The notes beneath the pieces were generated by a model. The model did not search any database, was not told the origin of the DNA, and worked only from the letters and a program-made list of their open reading frames with translations. Shown here one piece after another: positions 1 to 6,274 of a DNA stretch of 8,541 nucleotides. Numbering within the stretch: position 1 is the stretch's first letter; every line of letters starts with the position of its first letter. Both the position numbers and the translations under genes were made by a program. This DNA comes from Betaproteobacteria bacterium (GTDB lineage Bacteria > Pseudomonadota > Gammaproteobacteria > Burkholderiales > Rhodocyclaceae). Location of the stretch: positions 1 to 8,541 of the forward strand of contig JAGWUW010000090.1 of NCBI GenBank assembly GCA_028868235.1. Direction: 5' to 3'.

Positions 1-1
1 C

Positions 2-271
2 AAGCTGGCCAACGACGGCACCCGCTTCGGCGCCGGCCAGGCCATCGTGACGCCTTCCGTGATTCGCGGCGAGCTGATGGCCGAGTACTCCGACATGGAA
101 GAACTCGGCCTGGTCGAGAACCGGACGCTGTTCGCCAAGTACCTGATCGTCGAGCGGGACAGCTCCAACCCGAACCGGATCAACGTCCTGCTGCCGCCTG
201 ACCTGGTCAATCAGCTGCGCATCTTCGCGCTGCTCAACCAGTTCCGCCTGCAGTACGGCGCCAACGCTTAA
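2..271 (+). CDS. Contractile tail sheath protein, C-terminal part (Mu gpL-like), 5' end cut off
   Basis: This is the last 89 residues of an open frame that enters from the left edge in frame 2 and stops with TAA at 269-271. The visible part reads IVTPSVIRGELMAEYSDMEE, then ENRTLFAKYLIVERD and a C-terminus that includes NRINVLLPPDLVNQLRIFA. In Mu-type sheath proteins the C-terminal domain has this kind of layout, with a polar strand/helix segment and a closing 'LPPDLVNQLRIFA' region next to the tube. The sheath polymerises around the tail tube and contracts to drive the tube through the host envelope. Its place directly before a tube gene supports the call. An internal ATG at 47 is not the real start, because the frame is open and similar in composition upstream of it. 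The N-terminal and middle domains are outside the window, so full length cannot be judged. Confidence 0.85.
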   Translation, partial: KLANDGTRFGAGQAIVTPSVIRGELMAEYSDMEELGLVENRTLFAKYLIVERDSSNPNRINVLLPPDLVNQLRIFALLNQFRLQYGANA

Positions 272-277
272 CCCCAA

Positions 278-306
278 GGGGAGGCCGCTTGATCAAGCGC
301 CTCCCC
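278..306 (+). other. GC-rich stem-loop between sheath and tube genes
   Basis: Two long complementary arms flank a GATC centre. The left arm is GGGGAGGC plus CGCTTGA (278-292) and the right arm is TCAAGCG plus CCTCCCC (293-306). They pair over 14 base pairs with one unpaired C (285 or 286) in the left arm. The inner 14 bases (286-299) are a perfect palindrome. No run of T follows (the next bases are AACCTGAAAGG), so it is not a standard intrinsic terminator. It lies in the only real intergenic gap of the window, 6 bases after the sheath stop and 6 bases before the tube ribosome binding site. A role in mRNA stability, processing or setting the sheath/tube protein ratio is inference. Confidence 0.6.
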
Positions 307-325
307 AACCTGAAAGGAAACGATC

Positions 326-685
326 ATGGCAAAACGTGTTGCCGGTATTTGCTACATCAAGGTCGACGGCGAGCAGCTCGAGGTCTCGGGTGGCGTCGAG
401 GCGCCGATTGTCGACGTCAAGCGCGAAACCGTCATGGGCCTGTCCGGTCCTGCCGGACTCAAGGAAACCGCGCTCGAGCCTTACATCAAGGTGACGGCCA
501 TCTTCATGCCGGGTTTCCCCATGGATACCCTGCGTACCAACACCGAAATGACGGTCACCGCCGAAATGGCCAACGGCAAGGTTTATACCCTGTCCGGCGC
601 CTTCGTGAAGGGTGAGCCGAGCGCCAAGGGCGAAGACGGTACCGTCGAGCTGGAATTTGGCGGCAAGCGGGGGCAGTGGCAATGA
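326..685 (+). CDS. Phage tail tube protein (Mu gpM-like)
   Basis: A 119-residue protein of the size usual for the Mu-type tail tube family. It forms the inner hollow tube of the contractile tail, through which DNA passes, assembling as stacked rings around the tape measure protein. The sequence is mainly alternating beta-type segments, such as GICYIKVDGEQLEVSGGVEA near residues 7-26, MTVTAEMANGKVYTLSGAFV in the middle-to-late part and a C-terminal DGTVELEFGG. This fits the tube beta-sandwich. The N-terminal 'AKRVAGICYIKVDGEQ' with a following 'PIVDVKRETVMGLSGPAG' is typical of this family. ATG 326 is preceded by AAAGGA at 313-318 with 7 bases of spacing, a strong ribosome binding site as expected for a highly expressed structural protein. 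The stop TGA (683-685) overlaps the chaperone start ATG (682). Confidence 0.9.
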   Translation: MAKRVAGICYIKVDGEQLEVSGGVEAPIVDVKRETVMGLSGPAGLKETALEPYIKVTAIFMPGFPMDTLRTNTEMTVTAEMANGKVYTLSGAFVKGEPSAKGEDGTVELEFGGKRGQWQ

Positions 686-990
686 GCGCTGTCATCCCGC
701 TTTCCAAGCCGATCAAGGCGCACGGCGACGAAGTCTCGGAAATATCGCTCCGCGAACCCACCACCAAGGACATCATCGAGCTTGGCCTGCCCACGCTCAT
801 CATCCCGGGGGCCGATGGACAGAGTACGGGCGTCGAGATCCGGCAGCCGGTGGTCGCGCGCTACATCAGCCGTCTGGCTGCCATTCCCATGGGCAGCGTC
901 GAAGCCCTCGCCGTGAAGGACTTCTCCCTCTGTACCGCAGCGGTGATGGGTTTTTTCGGCTCGGGCGATGGCGAAGCGCCGACGACATAA
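682..990 (+). CDS. Tail assembly chaperone, short form (Mu gp41-like)
   Basis: A 102-residue protein read without frameshifting. It lies between the tube and tape measure genes, where contractile and long-tailed phages encode tail assembly chaperones that coat the tape measure protein during tail polymerisation and are absent from the finished virion. The segments 'ISLREPTTKDIIELGLPTL' and 'ARYISRLAAIPMGSVEALAVKDF' match the pattern of the Mu gp41-type chaperone family (family recognition by eye, not by search). ATG 682 is chosen because it overlaps the tube stop as ATGA and has GGGGG at 669-673, 8 bases upstream. A GTG at 676 would add two residues and is less well placed. After the slippery site at 951-957 the zero-frame product ends quickly as GSGDGEAPTT with TAA at 988-990, as expected when a short extension is the unshifted outcome. 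Confidence 0.85.
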   Translation: MSAVIPLSKPIKAHGDEVSEISLREPTTKDIIELGLPTLIIPGADGQSTGVEIRQPVVARYISRLAAIPMGSVEALAVKDFSLCTAAVMGFFGSGDGEAPTT

Positions 991-1133
991 CTGACCGCGT
1001 TTTCGAGGTCGCCTACTTCTGGCGGGTGAATCCCGCCGAAATCATGGCCCTGTCGCTCGATGAGTTCAGTCTCTACGAGCGGCAGGCCGAACGCCTTGCA
1101 GAGCAGCTGCAGGCGCAACACCAACCGGAGTGA
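682..1133 (+). CDS. Tail assembly chaperone, extended form made by -1 frameshift; GpE-like C-terminus
   Basis: Predicted joined product: codons 682-957 in the first frame (92 residues), then codons 957-1130 in the -1 frame (58 residues), total 150, stop TGA 1131-1133. After the shift the protein continues as RLGRWRSADDITDRVFEVAY and then FWRVNPAEIMALSLDEFSLY, ending in a charged helix. The motif of aromatic residues, 'NPAEIMALSLDEFSLYERQAERL', resembles the P2 GpE family (in P2 the E' part of the E+E' fusion), where the extension joins the chaperone to the tape measure protein. The second frame has no well-placed start of its own: the first in-frame ATG (1044) lies inside the GpE-like motif and would truncate it. 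This supports expression only as a fusion. The short form should be the more abundant product and the fusion the minor one. The shift efficiency cannot be read from sequence. Confidence 0.82.
951..957 (+). promoter_or_regulatory. Slippery heptamer T TTT TTC for programmed -1 ribosomal frameshift
   Basis: In the chaperone frame the codons are GGT TTT TTC GGC, so bases 951-957 read T TTT TTC, which fits the X XXY YYZ rule. After slipping one base back, the P-site tRNA still pairs with TTT and the A-site phenylalanine tRNA re-pairs with TTT in place of TTC. The -1 frame from 957 is open for 58 codons, while the zero frame stops after 10 more codons. A purine-rich GGTGATGGG stretch just upstream (942-950) could act as an internal Shine-Dalgarno-like stimulator, but this is only inference. 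Confidence 0.85.
961..982 (+). other. Possible stimulatory stem-loop downstream of the slippery site
   Basis: TCGGGCG (961-967) can pair with CGCCGA (977-982) with one bulged G, enclosing a 9-base loop. The alternative is GGCG (970-973) with CGCC (977-980) around a three-base loop. The first fold begins 3 bases and the second 12 bases after the heptamer, so neither sits at the common 5-9 base spacing. Both are short and GC-rich. A stimulatory role is possible but unproven, and high-GC DNA forms such short stems by chance. Confidence 0.3.
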
Positions 1134-1136
1134 ATC

Positions 1137-2792
1137 ATGGCCGATAACTGGCAACTCAAGGCGGTGCTTTCTGCCGTCGACCAGATGTCGCCGGTCCTGA
1201 AAAGCGTCGGCAACGTCGCCAAGACGACCCGCAAGTACCTGTCAGATGTCGCTGGTGCGGCCAATGGGCTGACCAGCAAGGTCGGCCTGCCGCTGACGGC
1301 GCTGTCCGGGATCCTCGGTGGATTTTCGGCGGTGGCGATCAAGAATGCCGTGGTCGGCTTCACGGACATGGGCGAAGCGCTCTACAAGTCGAGCCTGCGC
1401 ACCGGTATGAGCGTCGAGCAGCTGCAGCGCATGAAGTACGTCGCCGAGCAGTCTGGCGTGCCGATCGAGGCGCTCGAGGGCGGTATCGGCAAGCTCAACC
1501 GGAATATCGGCATGGCCGCAGCGGGGAAGAGCAAAGACCTGGCAGCGCTGATGCAGAAGCTGGGCATTTCGGCGCGCGACACCAACGGTCAGCTCAAGTC
1601 TGGCATCGACATCCTGCCGCAGTTGTCGGATGCCTTTGTCCGCAACAAGAACCCGGTGGTGCAGGCCCGCATGGGCATGGCCCTGTTCGGCAAGAGCTGG
1701 CAGGAAATGGTGCCGCTGCTGATGGAAGGGGCGGATGGCATCAATTCAAGCCTGGATCGCTTCAAGCGCCTGAAGGGCGTGATGAACCTGGACGACCTCA
1801 AGGGTGCCAAGGATCTCGGTGACAAGTTCAAAGACCTGGAATTCGTTACCAAGGGCTTCCAGAACACCATCGCCAAGGAGCTTGTGCCGGTCCTCGGCCC
1901 GCTGATCGAGGATATCGTCCAGTGGGCCGCAGCCAATCGCAAGGTGGTGTCGACTGGCGTGAAGGAGTTTGTCCGTGACCTGGTTGCTGGGATGCGCCAG
2001 GTCGATTGGAGTGCTGTGATCGAGGGCGCCAAGAATTTCGCCCGTTCGCTCGGTACGCTGGTCGATTGGATCGGCGGGGCCAGAAATGCCCTGATCCTGC
2101 TGGCTGTCGTGATGAACGCCCAGACGATCATAGCGATCGCCGGGCTGATCGGCGCCCTCGGACGTGCCGGCATTGCCTTCCTGGCCATGGCTGCGAAGGC
2201 GTACATCGCCGGCAATGCCTCGCTGCTTTCACTGATGCGCGTCGCTGCGGTGGCGCTCTTCACGGCGGGTCCGATTGGTGTGCTCGGTGCTGCCTTCACC
2301 TGGTTGGCTGGCATTGCCGCCGGGGCCAGTGGTTTGATCAGCGGTGCGATGGGTGCGGTCAGCCTCGCCATTCGTGGCGTCGGTGCCGCGCTGATGGCAA
2401 ACCCACTCGGCATCATTCTCGGCCTGGCGACCGCTGCCTACCTGATCTACCAGAACTGGGACACGCTGAAGGCGTGGTTTTCCAGCTTTTTCGACTGGAT
2501 CGGCGAGAAATTCCAGAAGGTTGTCGGCTGGGCGGTTGATCTGGCGCACTCGGTGGGGAGCTTCTTCGGCGGTGACAGTTCGGCGCGAGCAGCAACGAAC
2601 GCCGGATCGGCGCTCAATGGAGAGCGCCAGTCGCTGGTTGGCCCGGCTGCCCAGGTGAAAGCCTCCGGCCAGATCGAGGTCAGCTTCAAAGATGCACCGC
2701 AGGGCATGCGTGTCGAGCAGGCGAAGGCCGGCGGCGACGTGCCGATCAACACCAATGTGGGCTATCGCTCCTACGCAACGGGAATGCCGTAA
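1137..2792 (+). CDS. Tail tape measure protein
   Basis: A 551-residue protein that spans the tail tube lumen, sets tail length and is expelled into the host envelope ahead of DNA. The N-terminal part is rich in helices with Ala, Lys and Gln. It contains 'DMGEALYKSSLRTGMSVEQL' and 'MKYVAEQSGVPIEALEGGIGKLNRNI' near residues 77-125, a pattern common to tape measure proteins of Mu- and P2-like phages. Residues about 317-440 hold several long hydrophobic, Gly/Ala-rich segments (likely membrane-inserting), ending at about 435 in 'YLIYQNWDTLKAWF', a recurrent tape measure motif. The C-terminus is an Ala/Ser/Gly-rich linker and a short tail ending YRSYATGMP. GGAG at 1127-1130 lies 6 bases before ATG 1137. 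No lysozyme or peptidase domain is visible. Its place after the chaperone gene is diagnostic. At 551 residues it is short for a contractile-tail tape measure; the common estimate of about 0.15 nm per residue suggests a tail of roughly 80 nm. Confidence 0.92.
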   Translation: MADNWQLKAVLSAVDQMSPVLKSVGNVAKTTRKYLSDVAGAANGLTSKVGLPLTALSGILGGFSAVAIKNAVVGFTDMGEALYKSSLRTGMSVEQLQRMKYVAEQSGVPIEALEGGIGKLNRNIGMAAAGKSKDLAALMQKLGISARDTNGQLKSGIDILPQLSDAFVRNKNPVVQARMGMALFGKSWQEMVPLLMEGADGINSSLDRFKRLKGVMNLDDLKGAKDLGDKFKDLEFVTKGFQNTIAKELVPVLGPLIEDIVQWAAANRKVVSTGVKEFVRDLVAGMRQVDWSAVIEGAKNFARSLGTLVDWIGGARNALILLAVVMNAQTIIAIAGLIGALGRAGIAFLAMAAKAYIAGNASLLSLMRVAAVALFTAGPIGVLGAAFTWLAGIAAGASGLISGAMGAVSLAIRGVGAALMANPLGIILGLATAAYLIYQNWDTLKAWFSSFFDWIGEKFQKVVGWAVDLAHSVGSFFGGDSSARAATNAGSALNGERQSLVGPAAQVKASGQIEVSFKDAPQGMRVEQAKAGGDVPINTNVGYRSYATGMP

Positions 2793-4012
2793 TGGCAGAG
2801 AAAAAGAAACTCTCCGACAACCTGCGCCCGGCCAGCTTCCGGGGGGTACCGTTCCAGGTGGAATCCACCGAGCTGGGCGCAGGGCGTCGCACGCAGTTGC
2901 ACGAGTACCCTCAGCGCGACAAGCCCTACGTCGAGGACTTGGGGCGTGCCGCACGTGATCTTGCTTTCAGCGGCTTTGTCGTCGGCGAAGATTACGTCGA
3001 CCAGGCCAATGCGCTGCTCGGCGCCCTCGAGGAACCCGGGCCTGGCACGCTGATCCATCCGTGGTTCGGTACGTTGACGGTTAGCCTCAAGGATTCGGCG
3101 CGCGTTTCTTTCGACGCAGCCCTGGGGCAAGCCCGATTTTCCATGTCGTTCGTGGAGGCCGGCGAGCTGGAGTTTCCGTCGTCGGAAACTTCGACGCAGG
3201 CGGCTTCGCGGATCGCTGCTTCCAATCTGGAAAAGGCCGCGGTCGAGTCGTTTGCCGATCGCTTCTCGATAAAGGGCTTCCAGGACTTCGTTGCCGCCGC
3301 TGCCAACGGCAACCTGGGTGACATGCTCGGCATCGTTTCGTCGAGCGAAATCGGCAAGGTGCTCGGCTACGCCAACAGCCTGGCCAACACCGTGTCGACG
3401 GCGATCGCCCTGGTCTCGAACCCGAGCACGCTCGGCTGGAAGATCATGGGTGCCTTCGGTCTGTCCGGCCTCGCCACCACGGTGGCAGCGTGGAGCAATA
3501 TCGTCCGCTCGCTGTCCCGGGTCGGGTCGAGTGGCAAGATGGATGCACCTGGTGCTCCGGTAGTTTATACGCCGTCTCGTCAGCAGGCCTACGTCAATGC
3601 CTGTGCCGTCAATGCGCTCGGCCGGCAGGCTTTGATCGCCCAGGCGGTCGGGGCATCCAGCCTGGTCGGTACCACGGTTGATTCATCGGCCAGGCCGGTG
3701 ATCAGCCATGCCGACATGGTTGCCGTGCGCAACGAGCTGATCGCGGTGATTGACCGAGAGTCGCTTACGGCGTCCGATCAAGTCTATGCCGCGCTAATGA
3801 AAGCTCGCGCCGCCGTCTGGAAAGACCTGACGACGCGCGCCCGGGAGAGTGCCCGCCTGACCACGCTGACGCCGAACGAAGTGACGCCAGCCCTGGTGCT
3901 GGCTTACGACTACTACGAGGATGCCTCGCGCGACACCGATATCGTGGCGCGTAACGGCATCCGTCATCCCGGCTTCGTGCCGGTGCTGCCGATGAAGGTT
4001 TTGACGCGATGA
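2792..4012 (+). CDS. DNA circularisation / tail protein N (Mu gpN-like)
   Basis: A 406-residue protein with the DNA-circularisation N-terminal domain at about residues 8-125. Key features are 'LRPASFRGVPFQVESTELGAGRR' near the start, then 'HEYPQRDKPYVEDLGRAARDLAFSGFVVGEDY', 'PGPGTLIHPWFGTLTV' and a closing 'FSMSFVEAGE'. The middle (about 150-300) is helical and Ala/Ser-rich. The C-terminus 'AYDYYEDASRDTDIVARNGI' followed by 'RHPGFVPVLP' matches the end of the family. In Mu, gpN is an injected tail-associated protein linked to circularisation of the entering DNA; homologues are found at the tip/hub of many Mu-like tails, so a baseplate role is also likely. ATG 2792 shares one base with the tape measure stop (TAATG), which implies translational coupling. 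Mu gpN is longer (about 490 residues), and the difference seems to lie in the variable middle. No catalytic residues are recognised. Confidence 0.88.
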   Translation: MAEKKKLSDNLRPASFRGVPFQVESTELGAGRRTQLHEYPQRDKPYVEDLGRAARDLAFSGFVVGEDYVDQANALLGALEEPGPGTLIHPWFGTLTVSLKDSARVSFDAALGQARFSMSFVEAGELEFPSSETSTQAASRIAASNLEKAAVESFADRFSIKGFQDFVAAAANGNLGDMLGIVSSSEIGKVLGYANSLANTVSTAIALVSNPSTLGWKIMGAFGLSGLATTVAAWSNIVRSLSRVGSSGKMDAPGAPVVYTPSRQQAYVNACAVNALGRQALIAQAVGASSLVGTTVDSSARPVISHADMVAVRNELIAVIDRESLTASDQVYAALMKARAAVWKDLTTRARESARLTTLTPNEVTPALVLAYDYYEDASRDTDIVARNGIRHPGFVPVLPMKVLTR

Positions 4013-5250
4013 CCGCTGTGTATCCAGATCCCGCGAACGCTGTCCGCCTCCTGGTCAATGGCCAGGAGTACGGCGGCTGGAAGTCGGTTCGGATCACAGC
4101 CGGCATCGAACGCCAGGCGCGTGACTTCGACCTCGAGGTCACAGACCGCTGGCCAGGGCAGACCGATATCCCACGCCGAATTCAGCCGGGCGATCCGTGC
4201 CAGGTGTATATCGGGCAAGACCTGGTGATGACTGGCTATGTCGATGCGACGCCGATCCGCTACGACGGCAAGACGGTCGGCGTCGGCGTCAAGGGGCGCA
4301 GCAAGACGGCGGACCTGGTGGATTGCTGCCCGATACCAACCGGGCAAAGCACAGCAGTATCGGACGGCGGCACCTGGAAGGATGTGATCGGCCCGGATGG
4401 CAAGCAGCCCAATGTGGTGAAACCGCCGGCCAAGAGCGCCAACCAGTGGCGCAATCAGAAGCTGGAAGTGATCGCTGCCGCGCTGGCCGCTCCCTATGGC
4501 GTCCGCGTGGTTTCCGAAGTCGATACCGGCAAGGCGATCCTGGATCACCAGGTGCAAGTCGGTGAGACTGTGTTCGAGAGCATCGATCGCATGATGCGCC
4601 TGCGTCACGTGTTGTCGACCGACAACGAGAAGGGCGATCTGGTCTTTATCGATGTTGGCAGCACCGGCCGCGCCGGTACCGCCATCGAGCTGGGCAAGAA
4701 CATCCTGACGGGTAATTCGCCGCTCGATTACAAGGGGGTCTTCTCCGAGTACATCGTCAAAGGGCAGCGCGCCGGCAACGACGAGCAATACGGCTCGGAT
4801 GTCGCCGAGGAAGAAGGCAGCGCCGAAGACGACAGCAACACCACGGTCACCGGCGAAACAGCCACGGCCACCGATGCCCGTGCCAAGCGGCGCCGGGTGT
4901 TGGTGATCAAGCAGTCAGGCCAGGCGGACGAAGGTACCTGCAAGGATCGCGCGGAATATGAGCGCGCCCACCGCGCCGCCAAGGCGCTGCAGACCGACTA
5001 CGCGATCAACGGCTGGCGTCAGGAGGATGGCAGCTTGTGGTTGCCGAACCTGCTGGTGCGGGTGCGTGATGGACTGATCGGCTTCGACACAGAAATGGTG
5101 ATCGCCGAGGTGTCATGGATCCTCGGCAAGGAAGGCTTCCGTGTTGAGATCAAGGTCGGGCCGCCGGACGGGTACCGCACTAAGGCCGGCAAGCTGAAAG
5201 CCAGCAAGTCTCAAAAGGGCGGTGGCCCGGAATGGAGTGACGTTAAATGA
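4009..5250 (+). CDS. Baseplate hub protein P (Mu gp44-like)
   Basis: A 413-residue protein that in Mu forms the trimeric baseplate hub (gp44, gene P), equivalent to T4 gp27 and P2 gpD, joining the tube to the spike. The N-terminal region starts 'NAVRLLVNGQEYGGWKSVRI' with 'GIERQARDFDLEVTDRWPGQ', a family hallmark. It continues through 'IQPGDPCQVYIGQDLVMTGYVD' and 'DGKTVGVGVKGRSKTADLVDC' within the first 110 residues. The middle part has 'ILDHQVQVGETVFESIDRMMRLRHVLSTDNEKGDLVF'. The last well-conserved block is 'AKALQTDYAINGWRQEDGSLW' followed by 'LPNLLVRVRD'. Residues about 260-295 are an acidic, Thr/Ala-rich low-complexity loop ending in a basic RAKRRR patch. The last 23 or so residues are basic and probably flexible. 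The start ATG 4009 overlaps the N stop as ATGA, with AAGG at 3995-3998. It is somewhat longer than Mu gp44 (379 residues), mainly from the loop and the tail. Confidence 0.92.
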   Translation: MTAVYPDPANAVRLLVNGQEYGGWKSVRITAGIERQARDFDLEVTDRWPGQTDIPRRIQPGDPCQVYIGQDLVMTGYVDATPIRYDGKTVGVGVKGRSKTADLVDCCPIPTGQSTAVSDGGTWKDVIGPDGKQPNVVKPPAKSANQWRNQKLEVIAAALAAPYGVRVVSEVDTGKAILDHQVQVGETVFESIDRMMRLRHVLSTDNEKGDLVFIDVGSTGRAGTAIELGKNILTGNSPLDYKGVFSEYIVKGQRAGNDEQYGSDVAEEEGSAEDDSNTTVTGETATATDARAKRRRVLVIKQSGQADEGTCKDRAEYERAHRAAKALQTDYAINGWRQEDGSLWLPNLLVRVRDGLIGFDTEMVIAEVSWILGKEGFRVEIKVGPPDGYRTKAGKLKASKSQKGGGPEWSDVK

Positions 5251-5828
5251 GCGACCTCGGCAAGATGCTCGCGCCGATCGCTCGGCGTCTCGGCAACATG
5301 CTGGCGAGAGGCAGCGTGGTAGCGGCAAACGGTGCGGGCAAGATGCGCACCCTGCAGATCCGCATGATGTCCGACGAGACCAAGGACAACGTCGAGCACT
5401 TTGAGCCTTACGGCTTCACCTCCGAGCCGATCCAGGGCGCCGAGCATGTCACGGCGTTCTTTGACGGCGATCGCTCGCATGGCGTGACGCTGGTCGTTGC
5501 CGACCGTCGCTACCGGCTGCAAGGCCTCAAGGCAGGCGAAATGGCGATCTTCGACGACCAGGGGCAAAAGGTTTATCTGACACGCACCGGCATCGTCATC
5601 GATGGCGCCAACCTGCCGCTGGTGATTCAGAACGTGCCCACGGCGACGATCAAAGCTGCGACCAAGGTGCGCTTTGAAACGCCACTCCTGGAAGTGACCG
5701 GCCAGATCAAGGATCTGAGTGACAGCACCGGGAAGACCATGGCCGCCATGCGATCGACCTACAACAGCCATACGCATCACGAAAACGATGTGCATGGTGA
5801 GACCAACAACCCGACTCAGCAGATGTAG
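5247..5828 (+). CDS. Baseplate assembly / central spike protein (Mu gp45-like, P2 gpV counterpart)
   Basis: A 193-residue protein close in size to Mu gp45. It forms the trimeric needle at the tail tip that pierces the outer membrane. The N-terminal half (residues about 1-100) has 'APIARRLGNMLARGSVVAAN', then 'MRTLQIRMMSDETKDNVEHF' and 'EPYGFTSEPIQGAEHVTAFF', the OB-fold region that contacts the hub and marks this family. The C-terminal part is beta-rich, consistent with a triple-stranded beta-helix. It ends in a His-rich tip: H175-T176-H177 followed by H178 and H183. The HxH motif is the iron-binding tip signature seen in Mu gp45 and P2 gpV spikes (family knowledge), where three subunits supply six histidines. 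The start ATG 5247 overlaps the hub stop as ATGA, with GGAG at 5234-5237 (9-base spacing). Confidence 0.92.
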   Translation: MSDLGKMLAPIARRLGNMLARGSVVAANGAGKMRTLQIRMMSDETKDNVEHFEPYGFTSEPIQGAEHVTAFFDGDRSHGVTLVVADRRYRLQGLKAGEMAIFDDQGQKVYLTRTGIVIDGANLPLVIQNVPTATIKAATKVRFETPLLEVTGQIKDLSDSTGKTMAAMRSTYNSHTHHENDVHGETNNPTQQM

Positions 5829-5830
5829 CC

Positions 5831-6274
5831 ATGATCAACGACCAACCACTGACCGTCGTCATCGATGGGCAGACGATCCCGCTCGGCCTCGATGCCGACG
5901 AGCCGCTGGTGCGCGCCGTCGTCATCAGCCTCTTCACCTGGCGCCGTGCCAATCCGGATGACGACCTGCCCGGTGATCTGCGCCAGGGCTGGTGGGGCGA
6001 TTCATTCCCGGTCGTGCCGAACGACAAGATCGGATCGCGCCTCTGGCTGCTCTCCCGCGCCAAGCTGACCAGCGAGACGGTCGTTCGTGCCCGGGAATAC
6101 GCCGAAGAGGCACTGGCCTGGCTGGTCAAGGACGGCATTGCCGCTCGTGTCGTCGTTGAGGCCGAACGACAGGGACTATCCACCCTGGCGCTGGCCTGCC
6201 GGGTTTTCAAGTCGGACGGCAAGCAGCCGCTCGATGTCCGCTTCACTGATGTATGGGGGTTCCTGAATGTTTAG
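5831..6274 (+). CDS. Baseplate wedge protein, T4 gp25-like (Mu gp46)
   Basis: A 147-residue protein matching Mu gp46, which plays the role of T4 gp25/P2 gpW: an inner baseplate component that starts sheath assembly. Visible family signatures include 'LVRAVVISLFTWRRANPDDD' at about 27-45, 'GWWGDSFP' at 53-60 and 'IGSRLWLLSRAKL' at 67-79. The helical 'TSETVVRAREYAEEALAWLV' at 80-99 follows, and the C-terminus ends 'PLDVRFTDVWGFLNV'. ATG 5831 lies 2 bases after the spike stop (TAG 5826-5828) with only a weak Shine-Dalgarno match, so translation is probably coupled to the spike gene. Its end overlaps the gp47 gene by 8 bases. Confidence 0.92.
   Translation: MINDQPLTVVIDGQTIPLGLDADEPLVRAVVISLFTWRRANPDDDLPGDLRQGWWGDSFPVVPNDKIGSRLWLLSRAKLTSETVVRAREYAEEALAWLVKDGIAARVVVEAERQGLSTLALACRVFKSDGKQPLDVRFTDVWGFLNV

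Noticed and set aside
278..310. Intrinsic transcription terminator after the sheath gene
   Set aside because: The stem is strong but no T run follows, and the genes on both sides are expected to be cotranscribed.
289..615. Forward open frame starting TTG inside the stem-loop and overlapping the tube gene
   Set aside because: Out of frame with the tube gene, which has a strong ribosome binding site and clear family features. The translation is Arg/His/Gly-rich and typical of an off-frame reading.
612..990. Upstream part of the forward frame that contains the GpE-like segment (612-956)
   Set aside because: Only the part after 957 has protein-like features. The stretch before it is an off-frame reading of the tube and chaperone genes, so a separate protein from 612 is unlikely.
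1589..2416. Long reverse-strand open frame of 275 codons opposite the tape measure gene
   Set aside because: It lies wholly antisense to a clearly recognisable gene, has a Ser/Pro/Ala/Arg-rich low-complexity translation and no family resemblance. Such frames are common opposite GC-rich genes.
2229..2954. Reverse-strand open frame of 241 codons across the tape measure/N boundary
   Set aside because: It crosses the junction of two well-supported genes on the other strand and is Arg/His-rich in the manner of a GC-rich shadow.
4663..4677. Short perfect inverted repeat ACCGGC-CGC-GCCGGT in the hub gene
   Set aside because: Six-base GC arms within codons for STGRAGT are expected by chance in this composition.
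3964..4788. Reverse-strand open frame of 274 codons opposite the hub gene
   Set aside because: Antisense shadow of gene P. The translation resembles no protein I recognise and it has no supporting ribosome binding site or neighbour on that strand.
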